Source: Candidatus Nanopelagicaceae bacterium (lineage in GTDB: Bacteria; Actinomycetota; Actinomycetes; Nanopelagicales; Nanopelagicaceae). Taken from it: a stretch of DNA of 59,987 nt. The notes below the pieces were generated by a model. The model worked only from the letters and a program-made list of their open reading frames with translations. It did not search any database and was not told the DNA's origin. How positions within the stretch are numbered: position 1 is the stretch's first letter; each line of letters begins with the position of its first letter. Positions 23,259-32,906 of the stretch are shown here, in pieces. The position numbers were made by a program, and so were the translations under genes. Location: the NCBI GenBank assembly GCA_018882885.1, contig VERG01000007.1, forward strand, positions 1 to 59,987, read 5' to 3'.

Positions 23259-24482
23259 ATGCTACTTACAGCTCTCGTCATTATTGTGGTTGTGGCTTAC
23301 ATAGTGGAATCTCTTTTGGATCATCTCAATCAGGGTACCGCTTGGAATCCCTTGGATAAGAAGATTGCTCACTTATACGATGAAAAGGAGCGCGCGAAAT
23401 CTATCGCTTACTCTGCAGAGAAGACTCAATTTGGGTTTATCTCTGCCACATTCTCAACCGTACTCATGATTCTCGCTTTAACCTATGGCTGGTTTGCCAA
23501 GTTAGATGAGTTTGTTAGAGAGCAAGTCACGAATCAGATTCAGATATCACTTATCTTTATTGCGGCCTTGGGTGTTATTTCTTGGCTTATTAATTTGCCA
23601 TTTGCTCTATATGGAATCTTCCGAATCGAGGCGAAGTATGGTTTTAACAAAACTACATTGAAAACCTTTTTTGCGGACGCACTCAAAGGTTCATTGGTGG
23701 CGGTTCTGTTTGGCGGCGCCCTATTGACAGTGTTGTTATGGCTGTATCAAGAGCTGCAAAGTGGGTTCTGGATCTCTGCTTGGGTTGTGATAACGGCCTT
23801 CTCACTTTTCATGTTCATGTTTGGCACCAAACTGATCCTGCCACTTTTCAACAAGTTAAAACCGCTTCCAGAAGGAGAGTTGAAAGCTGAGATTCAAAGG
23901 TACTGTGCCTCACAAGGTTATTCCATAAACCGTCTATTTGTGATGGACGGGTCCAAGAGATCGACTAAGGCAAATGCTTTCTTTAGCGGTTTGGGCCGGA
24001 GCAAGACAATAGTTCTTTTCGATACCTTGATTGAGAAGCTATCGACCAAGGAAATAGTCGCTGTTCTAGCTCATGAAATTGGTCATTACAAAAAGAAGCA
24101 CACCTTCTCAATGTTCATTTTCTCTCTAGTCCAAAGCTTTGGCACCTTTGCTCTACTGGGCTGGCTTCTGAATTATCCAGAGCTCTCCACGGCTTTAGGT
24201 GCCCAGCAGCAGAGCTTTCACATCTCAGCGCTAGCGTTCTTCATTTTGTTTACCCCTCTTAGTATTTTGTTGGGATTAATCAATAACAGTTGGTCACGTC
24301 ACAATGAATTTGAATCCGATACATTTGCAGCCCAGACATATGAAGTTGCACCCATGCGTTCGGCATTGGAGAAGATTTCTACAGATAGTCTGGCAAATCT
24401 CTCGCCGCACCCTTTGTACGTTGCCTTCAACTACACTCACCCAACTTTGTTGCAGAGAATCAATAACGTAGAGCGAAAGTAA
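23259..24482 (+). CDS. M48-family (Ste24-like) membrane metalloprotease
   Basis: 407 residues from ATG 23259; a longer upstream frame overlaps the divergent gene. Several TM helices precede the zinc site H-E-I-G-H at 272-276, and the third ligand lies in N-E-F-E-S-D-T-F-A. The N-terminal peptidase_M48_N-type region with R-I-E-A-K-Y-G-F-N-K-T-T (around 122-133) identifies the CAAX-prenyl-protease/Ste24 branch rather than HtpX. In bacteria such enzymes cleave membrane or mis-folded proteins; prenylated substrates are not expected. Confidence 0.9.
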   Translation: MLLTALVIIVVVAYIVESLLDHLNQGTAWNPLDKKIAHLYDEKERAKSIAYSAEKTQFGFISATFSTVLMILALTYGWFAKLDEFVREQVTNQIQISLIFIAALGVISWLINLPFALYGIFRIEAKYGFNKTTLKTFFADALKGSLVAVLFGGALLTVLLWLYQELQSGFWISAWVVITAFSLFMFMFGTKLILPLFNKLKPLPEGELKAEIQRYCASQGYSINRLFVMDGSKRSTKANAFFSGLGRSKTIVLFDTLIEKLSTKEIVAVLAHEIGHYKKKHTFSMFIFSLVQSFGTFALLGWLLNYPELSTALGAQQQSFHISALAFFILFTPLSILLGLINNSWSRHNEFESDTFAAQTYEVAPMRSALEKISTDSLANLSPHPLYVAFNYTHPTLLQRINNVERK

Positions 24483-24493
24483 TTAGATATAAA

Positions 24494-24519
24494 AAAAGGC
24501 CCACCGAGGTGGGCCTTTT
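24494..24519. terminator. Bidirectional terminator between M48 protease and glnA
   Basis: AAAAGGCCCACC pairs with GGTGGGCCTTTT around a CGAG apex, flanked by A- and T-tracts on both sides. It lies 12 bp after the protease stop and 11 bp after that of glnA on the other strand. Confidence 0.92.
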
Positions 24520-24529
24520 GAATGACATC

Positions 24530-25960
24530 TTAGATGTCGTAGTAAAGCTCGAACTCAGCTGGATGAGGACGGAGGCGTACGTAATCGATCTCTGATTTAC
24601 GTTTCCAATCGATCCAAGTTTCGATGAGATCCTTGCTAAAAACGCCACCGCGGGTTAGGAACTCGTGATCGCGCTCCAAATTATCGATTACCGCATCAAG
24701 ACTTCCCGGTACCTGAGGAATTGATTTAGCCTCGTCACCCTCGAGCTCGTAGATGTCTTTGTCTACTGGTGCATGTGGCTCAATTTTGTTGATGATTCCA
24801 TCTAGGCCCGCCATCAAGATTGCTGCGAATGCAAGATACGGGTTAGAGGATGGGTCTGGGCAACGGAACTCAATGCGCTTTGCCTTAGGACTGCTTCCGG
24901 TAATCGGAATTCGGATACATGCAGAACGGTTACGAGCTGAATAAACCAGGTTAACTGGAGCTTCATAACCTGGAACCAATCTCTTGTAGGAGTTAACCGT
25001 TGGATTGGTGAACGCTAGTAGTGATGGTGCATGCTTTAACAAACCACCGATGTACCAACGTGCCATATCTGAAAGGTTTGCATAACCTTCGCCCCAGAAC
25101 AATGGCTTGCCATCTTTCCAGAGTGATTGGTGGACATGCATTCCGGAACCGTTGTCACCAAAAAGTGGCTTTGGCATAAAGGTCACTGTTTTATCGGCAG
25201 CCCAAGCGGTGTTCTTGATGATGTACTTAAACTTCATAAGGTCATCACCGGCATGCAAAATATCAGTGAAGCGGTAGTTGATTTCCATCTGACCTGCTGT
25301 ACCAACTTCATGATGGGCGCGCTCAACATCTAATCCCACCTTGGCTAAATTCATAACCATCTGATCACGTAGGTCAGCGAATTGATCAGTAGGAGAAACT
25401 GGGAAATATCCTCCCTTGATACGGGTGCGATAACCGCGGTTTGGAGTTCCATCTGGATCATTGTCTATTCCAGTGTTCCAAGCACCTTCATAGGAATCCA
25501 CTTCATAGAAGCCAGAGTTCATTTTGGTTTCGAACTTAACCCGATCAAAAACATAGAACTCAGCTTCAGGCGCAAAGTACGCGGTGTCGGCAATTCCAGT
25601 AGAGCGCATGTACTCAACAGCTTTAGCAACAATCTGACGTGGATCGCGACTATATGGTGAGTTGTCATCTGGATTTACTACTGAGAAGTGAAGCACCAAA
25701 GTCTTCTCTTTGCGGAATGGGTCGATAAATGCGGTTTCAGGGGCTGGAAGCAATTTCATATCTGATTCATGAATCGATTGGAAACCACGAATCGATGAAC
25801 CATCAAACATCAAACCTTCAGTGAAAACCTCTTCGGTGAACTGTGAAGCTGGCACATTAAAGTGATGCTGAATGCCAGGTAGGTCAATGAAGCGCACATC
25901 AACTAACTTCACATCTTCTTTCTTTATGAAGTTAAGAACTTCTGTAGCATTCTTAAACAT
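24530..25960 (-). CDS. glnA: Glutamine synthetase, type I
   Basis: 476 residues; makes glutamine from glutamate, ammonia and ATP as a cytoplasmic dodecamer. Signatures: F-D-G-S-S-I-R-G-F (about 52-60), E-A-E-F-Y-V-F-D metal ligands, [10 protein letters not shown] (ATP/glutamate site), and [11 protein letters not shown]. The C-terminal [10 protein letters not shown] retains the Tyr of the adenylylation site, so GlnE-type control is possible. Perfect AGGAGAAAT ribosome site before ATG 25960. Synteny with lipB-lipA-DUF4191 makes it the orthologue of mycobacterial glnA1. Confidence 0.97.
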   Translation of the reverse strand: MFKNATEVLNFIKKEDVKLVDVRFIDLPGIQHHFNVPASQFTEEVFTEGLMFDGSSIRGFQSIHESDMKLLPAPETAFIDPFRKEKTLVLHFSVVNPDDNSPYSRDPRQIVAKAVEYMRSTGIADTAYFAPEAEFYVFDRVKFETKMNSGFYEVDSYEGAWNTGIDNDPDGTPNRGYRTRIKGGYFPVSPTDQFADLRDQMVMNLAKVGLDVERAHHEVGTAGQMEINYRFTDILHAGDDLMKFKYIIKNTAWAADKTVTFMPKPLFGDNGSGMHVHQSLWKDGKPLFWGEGYANLSDMARWYIGGLLKHAPSLLAFTNPTVNSYKRLVPGYEAPVNLVYSARNRSACIRIPITGSSPKAKRIEFRCPDPSSNPYLAFAAILMAGLDGIINKIEPHAPVDKDIYELEGDEAKSIPQVPGSLDAVIDNLERDHEFLTRGGVFSKDLIETWIDWKRKSEIDYVRLRPHPAEFELYYDI

Positions 25961-26055
25961 ATTTCTCCTGTAAATAGTTATTCAAAGCTCGCCACTGAGC
26001 CGCAAATCAATGCCCTAAACCTATGGGGATGTGGTGAAAAACCCATAACCGAACT

Positions 26056-26071
26056 GTTACAGAAATGTTTC
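26056..26071. promoter_or_regulatory. GlnR-like site upstream of glnA
   Basis: On the minus strand GAAAC-ATTTCT-GTAAC lies about 100 bp before the glnA start, in the 141-bp divergent gap to the RDD gene. It matches two consecutive half-sites of the actinobacterial GlnR box (gTnAC/GaAAC with 6-nt spacing) in GaAAC-then-gTnAC order. Only one pair is convincing. Confidence 0.45.
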
Positions 26072-26101
26072 ATTTTCTGGGGGGAGTAGTAGGTTTTCCG
26101 C

Positions 26102-26458
26102 ATGGAACGAGCTGGTCTAGGACGAAGATTTGCCGCTATCTCCATCGATTGGGCGATCGCTACCTTCTCGGCGGCCCTAGTCATCCCACTTCAATCCAGC
26201 TCACTAGGACCATCCCTGACTCGGCTCGGGGTTTTTGTTCTAGAGGTTGCACTGCTTACCTCTTTGGGTGGCGCCTCCGCTGGCCAGCGGATTATGAAGT
26301 TGAAAGTTTTGAGTTGGCCGGATTATCTTTTTGTGAAACCGACCGCCGTTTTTCTGCGCACCGTTTTAATCGCCTTGGTGATCCCTGCTGTTATAACCGA
26401 TCAAGATGGCAGAGGATTACACGATCGAATTGCAAAAACCGTTGTTGTAAAACTTTAA
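26102..26458 (+). CDS. RDD-family membrane protein
   Basis: 118 residues. Starts E-R-A-G-L-G-R-R-F-A-A-I-S-I-D-W-A-I, the RDD motif (Arg then Asp pairs) in the first TM; a second TM and the S-A-G-Q-R-I-M-K-L-K-V loop follow, ending D-R-I-A-K-T-V-V-V. A similar small protein sits between glnA1 and DUF4191 in mycobacteria. Its function is unknown; RDD proteins have been proposed to transport ions or small solutes. Convergent overlap of four bases with the DUF4191 gene. Confidence 0.87.
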   Translation: MERAGLGRRFAAISIDWAIATFSAALVIPLQSSSLGPSLTRLGVFVLEVALLTSLGGASAGQRIMKLKVLSWPDYLFVKPTAVFLRTVLIALVIPAVITDQDGRGLHDRIAKTVVVKL

Positions 26459-27138
26459 CGAGGTTTTGGCATCCTCATATTTTTTGGCATCGGACCTTTA
26501 GGTAGGGCGATATTCATTCCACCCACCGCTTTTAATCTCGCACGTAGCTCACGAACCTGAACGGTTGAAAGCTTCTTGGGAAACTTTTTCATCCGCTTTT
26601 GTAGTTTGCGAACTGAAACCTCTGATTCACCGGAACCAATCACCATCTCATGAACTGGTACGCCAGGAGCAAAACGTTCCATCTTCTTCTTTTCATCATT
26701 TAAAAGTGTGCGGACACCAAAGCCACCTTCAGCAACGAGCACTACTCCAGCCTTTCCAACGGCACGATGCACCATATCTTGCGCTTTATTAACGCTAACT
26801 GCGGGGGTAACGGTCCAACCTTTTCTTATCGACATCAAAACGCTGGCAGCGGCACCAGGTTCTCCTTCAATCGAAGCATAAGCGGCACTACTTGCCATTC
26901 TTGTGAAATAGAAAAATGCACCCAACAAAGCTAAAGGAAAGGTGAGAAAAGCTGCGTAACCAGGTCGACCTAACTGAGCACCTAAAGCGATTCCAATAAT
27001 CCAAAGCGGGGCAAATACCGCCAAACAGCGCAGCAGTACGAAGGAGTACTGTTTTTTCGCCAATGCATAGGCATCTCGTATTGTTTTAAAACGAACTTTC
27101 TTTGGAGCGTTTGGATCCTTCTTTTTCCTTCCGAACAT
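26455..27138 (-). CDS. DUF4191 membrane protein
   Basis: 227 residues with a basic N-terminus (F-G-R-K-K-K-D-P), two adjacent TM helices (about 38-57 and 62-80), and a basic cytoplasmic C-terminal domain rich in K/R (K-L-Q-K-R-M-K-K-F-P-K-K). This matches actinobacterial DUF4191 proteins that sit next to lipA across the phylum. Function unknown; constant linkage to lipoate and acyltransferase genes hints at a membrane role coupled to lipid or lipoate metabolism, but this is inference. Confidence 0.88.
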   Translation of the reverse strand: MFGRKKKDPNAPKKVRFKTIRDAYALAKKQYSFVLLRCLAVFAPLWIIGIALGAQLGRPGYAAFLTFPLALLGAFFYFTRMASSAAYASIEGEPGAAASVLMSIRKGWTVTPAVSVNKAQDMVHRAVGKAGVVLVAEGGFGVRTLLNDEKKKMERFAPGVPVHEMVIGSGESEVSVRKLQKRMKKFPKKLSTVQVRELRARLKAVGGMNIALPKGPMPKNMRMPKPR

Positions 27139-27141
27139 CTC

Positions 27142-27873
27142 TTAAAGTTCCTTTCGAGATTCTTTTGCCGCCATTAACTCTTGTTTGGTAGGTGCCGTAC
27201 CGCCCAAGCTGGCGGGAGCCCAGCGCTGGCCGATAGGGGAGTCAGGATAATCCTTTTGCACCTGATTCAATAAATCATGCAGGCTGGAACTCAGCTGGTT
27301 CATAGCATTATCAAGTGAGTCAGATGGTGCAACAAATATGGGGGAACCGACTGAAACAAATACTGGATATTTGCTGCGAGAAAAATCTCGAGGCAACTTC
27401 TTCGTCCAAACCCTTTGCGATCCCCAAATTGCAGTTGGAAGGATGGGCGCGCCAGATTCCTGCGCCAACCTAACAACCCCATTTTTCATATCCTTTAACT
27501 CAAAACTTTGAGAAATAGTTGCTTCGGGAAAAACTCCAACAATTTCTCCGGAACGTAAAGCTTTCAATGCCGCTATGAAAGATGGACCGCCATTATTACG
27601 ATCGACGGAAATATGTTTCATGCCACGCATAAGTGGACCAGCAACTGGATTATCAAAGATTTCTCTTTTTGCCATGAATCTAACCAAACGCCCGGTTGGC
27701 AAGACAGCGGTACCGGCAAATGCAAAATCTAAGTAACCGATATGATTCATCGCAAGAATTGCTGGACCTTTTACTGGAATATGTGATTGTCCGTAAAAGG
27801 TGAATTGAATATCTAAATACCGCCAAAGAGTTTTTACTAAACGGATGATTGGTGGGTAAACCAACTCAGCCAT
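27142..27873 (-). CDS. Lysophospholipid acyltransferase (PlsC family)
   Basis: 243 residues from ATG 27873 (GTG 27882 possible); it overlaps the lipA end by eight bases. H-x4-D at H44-D49 (M-N-H-I-G-Y-L-D-F) is intact, but motif III reads F-P-E-A-T-I-S (115-121) instead of the usual FPEGTRS, so acyl-acceptor recognition may differ from the paralogue at 7270. The P-I-L-P-T-A-I-W motif follows. Located between DUF4191 and lipA, three bases before the former. Confidence 0.88.
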   Translation of the reverse strand: MAELVYPPIIRLVKTLWRYLDIQFTFYGQSHIPVKGPAILAMNHIGYLDFAFAGTAVLPTGRLVRFMAKREIFDNPVAGPLMRGMKHISVDRNNGGPSFIAALKALRSGEIVGVFPEATISQSFELKDMKNGVVRLAQESGAPILPTAIWGSQRVWTKKLPRDFSRSKYPVFVSVGSPIFVAPSDSLDNAMNQLSSSLHDLLNQVQKDYPDSPIGQRWAPASLGGTAPTKQELMAAKESRKEL

Positions 27874-28801
27874 TATTGGCACCAGAACGCGCTGCCATTG
27901 CTTGTTTGTAGAGCCTTCCAGCGCGGTAACTCGAACGCACTAATGGTCCACTCATGACACCCGCAAAACCAAGTTCCTCAGCCTCTTTAGCTAATTCCAC
28001 AAACTCTTGCGGTTTGACCCATCTTTCTACGGGATGGTGCAATGCCGAAGGTCTGAGATATTGAGTAATAGTTATCAAATCGCAACCCGCAGCTCTCAAA
28101 TCAACTAGTGCTTGAGAGATCTCCTCGCGGGTTTCTCCCATACCCAAAATCAGATTGGATTTAGTTATTAAGCCAAAATCACGGGCTTGGGTGATGACAT
28201 TGAGGGAGCGTTCATAATTAAATGCCGGTCTAATTCGCTTAAAGATCCGAGGTACGGTCTCTAGATTGTGAGCAAAGACCTCTGGTCGACTTTCAAATAC
28301 CTGATTCAGCAAATCACTCTTTGCAGAGAAATCTGGAGCAAGCATTTCCACTCCACAACCAGGAACCAGATTATGAATTTGATTTATGGTCTCTGCGTAA
28401 AGCCAAGCGCCTTCATCCTCAAGATCATCTCTGGCGACTCCGGTAACGGTGGCGTATTTCAGACCCATCGTCTTTACAGATTCCGCAACTCTGCGAGGTT
28501 CATCACGATCTAAAGGCTGTGGCTTTCCAGTATCGATATTGCAAAAATCGCAACGACGGGTACATGCTTCGCCACCAATTAAAAAGGTTGCTTCTTTATC
28601 CTCCCAGCATTCGAAAATATTGGGACAAGCCGCTTCCTGGCAAACCGTGTGCAAACCCTCGTTTGAAACAAGGGAACGAAGTGCCGTGTACTCGGGGCCC
28701 ATTTTGGCCCGAGTCTTAATCCATTCTGGCTTTCTCTCAATTGGAACCGCCGCGTTACGGGCTTCGATTCGAAGTAACTTTCTTCCATCCGGCGCAATCA
28801 C
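27866..28801 (-). CDS. lipA: Lipoyl synthase
   Basis: 311-residue radical-SAM enzyme inserting two sulfurs into octanoyl chains on lipoyl domains. Auxiliary cluster cysteines C54, C59 and C65 (C-x4-C-x5-C) and radical-SAM cysteines C80, C84 and C87 (C-T-R-R-C-D-F-C) are present, plus the terminal R-S-S-Y-R-A motif whose Ser ligates the auxiliary cluster. GTG start at 28801 overlaps the lipB stop by four bases. Its clients in this window are SucB and the glycine cleavage system (GcvT partner H protein). Confidence 0.97.
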   Translation of the reverse strand: MIAPDGRKLLRIEARNAAVPIERKPEWIKTRAKMGPEYTALRSLVSNEGLHTVCQEAACPNIFECWEDKEATFLIGGEACTRRCDFCNIDTGKPQPLDRDEPRRVAESVKTMGLKYATVTGVARDDLEDEGAWLYAETINQIHNLVPGCGVEMLAPDFSAKSDLLNQVFESRPEVFAHNLETVPRIFKRIRPAFNYERSLNVITQARDFGLITKSNLILGMGETREEISQALVDLRAAGCDLITITQYLRPSALHHPVERWVKPQEFVELAKEAEELGFAGVMSGPLVRSSYRAGRLYKQAMAARSGANNG

Positions 28802-29487
28802 AGATGACCCACCTTCATTAGAGCCTCGAACATATAGCGTTCGAGAACTGGTGTGACCTCTGCAATTTCAACTTTGCGATTCAATTCAACTGTCATGGAG
28901 GTTACTTGGGCATCTGAAATTCCACATGGAACTATGCGATCAAAATAGGAAAGGTCAGGGTCAACATTTAAGGCAAAGCCATGCATTGTGACACCGCGAG
29001 CGACTCTAATTCCGATTGCTGCGATTTTGCGGTCTCCCTTTTCATCCCGAAGCCACACGCCAGATCGTTCACAATATCTTTCTGCATTCAAACCAAACTC
29101 ATTGCATACTCCGATAAGCGCGGTTTCTAACTCTCTGACAAAGCCAACAACATCATTGGGGTTTCTAAGTTTTACGATTGGGTAGCCGACAATCTGTCCG
29201 GGGCCATGAAAAGTAATCTTTCCGCCGCGATCAACCTCTATAACTTTTGATCCATCAGTGGGTAACTCACTGTCCAAAGTTCTGCGCCCGGCAGTAAAGA
29301 TCGGTGGGTGTTCCAGCAAAAGCAAAGTGCTGGGCTTTTCCTCATCGGCAACCGCAGCATGAAACTCCCTTTGCAGCTCCAAAGCGCTCTCATAATCGAC
29401 CAAACCAAGTTTCTTGAGTGCTAGTCCAGAGAATTTAGGCGAGTAAGCCTGAATTGAGTCAGATTGGGTGGCGGTTGCTGAACTCAT
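28798..29487 (-). CDS. lipB: Octanoyl-[acyl-carrier-protein]:protein octanoyltransferase
   Basis: 229 residues; transfers octanoate from ACP to lipoyl domains. Motifs: [13 protein letters not shown] (around 60-72), [17 protein letters not shown] (around 86-102), the catalytic Lys in [10 protein letters not shown], and the catalytic Cys in I-V-P-C-G-I-S-D. It opens the lipB-lipA-plsC-DUF4191 operon. An about 25-residue N-terminal extension precedes the domain, usual in Actinobacteria. Confidence 0.96.
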   Translation of the reverse strand: MSSATATQSDSIQAYSPKFSGLALKKLGLVDYESALELQREFHAAVADEEKPSTLLLLEHPPIFTAGRRTLDSELPTDGSKVIEVDRGGKITFHGPGQIVGYPIVKLRNPNDVVGFVRELETALIGVCNEFGLNAERYCERSGVWLRDEKGDRKIAAIGIRVARGVTMHGFALNVDPDLSYFDRIVPCGISDAQVTSMTVELNRKVEIAEVTPVLERYMFEALMKVGHL

Positions 29488-29557
29488 AGGGAGAGCCTAA
29501 CTTCATCCGGCGGTAAACTCCCATCCTGGACTTCGACCCACACGCCAAAGTGGAACA

Positions 29558-29644
29558 GTGGCCGTTGCCCAAATCACTCTAACTCAGCATCCCAAAGCTA
29601 AGGCCTCCAAAGCTAATGCGGCTGGATCAGGTATGAGTCATTAG
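29558..29644 (+). CDS. Possible small ORF upstream of the MMPL gene
   Basis: A GTG-initiated frame of 28 codons with GGAACA just upstream. Its second half is Ala/Lys-rich and its coding DNA contains a 10-bp direct repeat CCAAAGCTAA (29592-29601 and 29607-29616), giving a repeated S/P-K-A-K/N peptide pattern. The frame is open without stops for about 20 codons before the GTG. It lies in the 197-bp gap between lipB and the MMPL gene; the rest of that gap shows nothing obvious. It may be chance. Confidence 0.18.
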   Translation: MAVAQITLTQHPKAKASKANAAGSGMSH

Positions 29645-29684
29645 TGTCGAAAGAGAACCGAGAAATGAAGCAAGAGGAGCGAGT

Positions 29685-31874
29685 GTGTCAGAAAACGTAA
29701 ATGTTGAGTCCGGTAGCAAAAAATCGGTAAAAGGGCGCAAGGCGCTTTGGTTGGCTGTGGTGGCAATCATTACTTGGTTGGCCATCGGTGGCTTCTCCGG
29801 CGCGGCCTTTTCAAAGATTTCAACGGTTCAGGAGAATGACAACTCTGCATTCCTACCTGATAGCGCAGAGTCGACAATAGCCAACAAAAGTATCGTTAAG
29901 TTTTCTCAACAATCTGCCGATGTTTTGCCAACTCTACTTTTGCTAGTTGGCGATTTAAATCCCACGGCAAACGCCCAAACATTTGCTGCTGTGAATCAAT
30001 ATGCCGCAACTCTCGGTGACAAAGTTCTGCCTGAATCTGGCAAACCATTAAGCAGTTATTTTGCACCCACTCCCATCCTGCCAATACCCGCTCCAGACGG
30101 CAAAGCTATATTGATCAACGTTTCGCTAGATTCAGCTATCGCGGGTGAAAACATTGATGAGGAACCAGTTCTGCCATTGATCATTGAGTTCATTCGAGAA
30201 GATTTGGAGAAGAATTTCGGAGCGTCAGGTTTGCAAACACATGTAACTGGCCCCGGCGGAATTTTTGCGGATTTGTTTGATGCCTTCGGCTCTATAGACA
30301 CTCGACTACTTCAAACAACTTTGATAGTGGTTGCAATAATCTTGATAGTTGTTTACCGCTCGCCATTCTTGTGGATTATTCCATTGTTCACAGCGGGTAC
30401 CGCATTAGGTCTGGCAACAATGATTGTCTACTACTTAGCTAAAGCCAATGTTGTTGATTTGAACGGTCAAACTCAGGGCATTATGGATGTTTTGGTTCTA
30501 GGTGCGACAACGGATTATGCACTTCTATTAATCTCGCGGTATCGGGAAGAGTTGCATCACCATCAATCTCGTTTTGAAGCAATGAAGATCGCTTGGCGTG
30601 GCATTGTTGAACCAATCTTGGCCTCCGGTTCAACTGTGATTGCAGGCTTAATGGTGCTGCTACTAAGTGACCTTTCCAGCAATAGGGGGTTAGGTCCAGT
30701 TGGCTCCATTGGTATCGCAGCCTCTATGTTGGCAGCTTTAACACTGTTACCAGCACTATTGGTGGTTTTCGGACGATGGATTTTCTGGCCGAAGATCCCG
30801 AAGCATGGACAAGAGGATGAAAAGTTAAGTGGTATTTGGTCCAAGGTGGGCTCCCTTGTCGAACGCAGAGCTAATAGAGTTTGGATTGCAACCGCAGCGA
30901 TACTTCTCATTTTCGCCGGATTTGCACCAACTTTGAAATCCGATGGATTGGCTCAAACCGAAGCATTTACCGCAAGGACTGATTCTGTTATCGGACTTGA
31001 AAAACTAGGGGAACACTTCCCAAGTGGTGAAGGTACGCCAGTCGAAATTGTTGTAGATGAGGCTGATATTGCCTCTGTCTCAGCTGCCGTATTGCAGGTT
31101 GAAAACGTGGCAAATGTTGCTCCAGTAACCAATCTCGACCCGGTCACCAAACAGCCAACCGCAGAACTCAAAGTTGTCGAAGGTCGAGTACTCTTAAATG
31201 CCACCTTGAATTTGGCTGCTGACTCAACAGAGGCAAAAGCTTTAATTCCGCTGATACGCGAGGCAGCGAAATCTGTAAATCCAAATGTTTTAGTTGGTGG
31301 TCAGACCGCAATTGGTTTTGACATCGACCAATCTTCGAAGCGCGACAATCGCGTAATCATTCCGATTGTTTTGCTTTTGATTGCGATAATTCTTGGCTTA
31401 CTACTTCGTTCAATACTTGCAGCCGGACTCTTATTAGTTACGGTGATTTTGTCTTTTGCCGCAACTCTTGGGGTTTGCGCACTGGTATTTGAACATGTAT
31501 TTGGCTTTGCTGGTACCGACGCCTCATTCCCACTCTTTGCCTTCGTGTTCTTGGTGGCTTTGGGTATTGATTACAACATCTTCTTAATGACTCGAGTACG
31601 CGAGGAATCAATGAAGATCGGCACTCGAGCTGGAGTTATTAAGGGTCTAACAGTTACAGGTGGCGTTATTACCTCTGCCGGAGTTGTTTTAGCGGCTACC
31701 TTTGGAGTCCTTGGCGTTCTACCTTTGGTGTTCCTAGCAGAGCTTGGCTTTGCCGTCGCCTTCGGAGTCCTACTTGATACTTTGGTTGTGCGATCACTAT
31801 TGGTTCCAGCACTTGTAAGAGTAATTGGGCCAAAGATTTGGTGGCCTTCCAAACTTCAGCATCAAGAAAACTAA
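29685..31874 (+). CDS. MMPL-family RND transporter
   Basis: 729-residue integral membrane protein with two repeats of one TM, a large extracytoplasmic domain, and five TMs. The first TM is at about 20-42; TM clusters run near 205-370 and 560-720. The proton-relay segments of MMPL proteins are visible as L-V-L-G-A-T-T-D-Y-A-L-L-L-I-S-R-Y-R-E-E and, in repeat two, F-V-F-L-V-A-L-G-I-D-Y-N-I-F-L-M split across the TM, both with the conserved Asp-Tyr pair. Likely exports lipids or hydrophobic compounds. GTG start with an AAGAGGAG ribosome site. Confidence 0.93.
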   Translation: MSENVNVESGSKKSVKGRKALWLAVVAIITWLAIGGFSGAAFSKISTVQENDNSAFLPDSAESTIANKSIVKFSQQSADVLPTLLLLVGDLNPTANAQTFAAVNQYAATLGDKVLPESGKPLSSYFAPTPILPIPAPDGKAILINVSLDSAIAGENIDEEPVLPLIIEFIREDLEKNFGASGLQTHVTGPGGIFADLFDAFGSIDTRLLQTTLIVVAIILIVVYRSPFLWIIPLFTAGTALGLATMIVYYLAKANVVDLNGQTQGIMDVLVLGATTDYALLLISRYREELHHHQSRFEAMKIAWRGIVEPILASGSTVIAGLMVLLLSDLSSNRGLGPVGSIGIAASMLAALTLLPALLVVFGRWIFWPKIPKHGQEDEKLSGIWSKVGSLVERRANRVWIATAAILLIFAGFAPTLKSDGLAQTEAFTARTDSVIGLEKLGEHFPSGEGTPVEIVVDEADIASVSAAVLQVENVANVAPVTNLDPVTKQPTAELKVVEGRVLLNATLNLAADSTEAKALIPLIREAAKSVNPNVLVGGQTAIGFDIDQSSKRDNRVIIPIVLLLIAIILGLLLRSILAAGLLLVTVILSFAATLGVCALVFEHVFGFAGTDASFPLFAFVFLVALGIDYNIFLMTRVREESMKIGTRAGVIKGLTVTGGVITSAGVVLAATFGVLGVLPLVFLAELGFAVAFGVLLDTLVVRSLLVPALVRVIGPKIWWPSKLQHQEN

Positions 31875-31883
31875 GGGAATTTA

Positions 31884-32906
31884 ATGGGCATGAAAGTTGG
31901 CATTGTCGGTTATGGGTTAGCCGGTCGTTACTTTCATGCCCCAACCTTGACTTCGGCAGGGTTTGAAGTTTCTACAATTTGCGCGCGTTCTATCCAGCGC
32001 AAAGCTGATGCCCACGCCGATTTTCCAAATGCGGTACTGGTTAATTCGATAGAAGAGTTGTTGGATGAGGATTTAGATCTCGTGGTAATTGCCTCAACAA
32101 ATGAGGTCCATGCCCAACATGCTCTTCAAGCAATCAACGCCGGAGTTCCAACCGTCGTAGATAAACCAATGGGGCTCAATTACCAGCAATCTAGCGAGAT
32201 ATTTGATGCAGCTGATAGTGCATCAGTTCCAATTACCGTCTTTTTCAACCGATTATGGGACTCTGATGCGCTGACACTCAAACATGCCGTTACAGTCGGA
32301 GCCATAGGAAAGCCATTTCGATTGGATTCTCGTTATGAGAGATTTAGGCCAGATATAAATCCCAACTCTTGGCGAGAGCAAAACTCTTCTCAAGATGGTG
32401 GCGGCTTATTACTTGATCTGCAATCGCATCTGGTTTCCACAGCTCTTGATTGGTTCGGCGATGGAGATTTGGTGTATTCAGCAGTTCGTTCAGTTCGGGG
32501 AGCCGCTGATGATGATGTTGTGCTGGTACTGAAGCACCACTCAGGCGTGGATTCTTATCTGTCTACTAGCTCGATAGTTGGCGCACCGGGTCCGCGCATT
32601 AGATTAAATGGAGATCAAGGAACTCTAGTTGTAACAGATTTAGATCATCAAGAATCATTTATGCGTAAAGGTTTGATTCCAAAACCTGGTGAGTGGATTG
32701 CTTCTAATGACATATCTAGTGAAGCGCGAATTTGGAAAGGAGATAGCTCGTACAACTTCCCCGGAGTAGCCGGTAACTATCCTCAGTTTTATCGTCTAGT
32801 GAGGCAAGCCCTTGAAACAGGTAGCGCAATGCCAATTTCCAAAGATTTTGCGTTGAGAGTTGCAGAGATTATTGACCAGGCAAGAGCCATGAGCGTGAGA
32901 GATTAA
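31884..32906 (+). CDS. Gfo/Idh/MocA family oxidoreductase
   Basis: 340 residues. N-terminal Rossmann segment V-G-I-V-G-Y-G-L-A-G-R-Y-F-H (about 5-18) has the yvaA/YdgJ-type G-Y-G-x-x-G-x-x-F-H pattern; the catalytic Lys motif reads V-D-K-P-M-G rather than E-K-P. C-terminal domain holds G-G-G-L-L-L-D-L-Q-S-H-L, the substrate loop. Substrate unknown. ATG at 31884 or 31890. Nine bases after MMPL and overlapping the next gene by one base (TAATG), so the three form an operon. Confidence 0.88.
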   Translation: MGMKVGIVGYGLAGRYFHAPTLTSAGFEVSTICARSIQRKADAHADFPNAVLVNSIEELLDEDLDLVVIASTNEVHAQHALQAINAGVPTVVDKPMGLNYQQSSEIFDAADSASVPITVFFNRLWDSDALTLKHAVTVGAIGKPFRLDSRYERFRPDINPNSWREQNSSQDGGGLLLDLQSHLVSTALDWFGDGDLVYSAVRSVRGAADDDVVLVLKHHSGVDSYLSTSSIVGAPGPRIRLNGDQGTLVVTDLDHQESFMRKGLIPKPGEWIASNDISSEARIWKGDSSYNFPGVAGNYPQFYRLVRQALETGSAMPISKDFALRVAEIIDQARAMSVRD

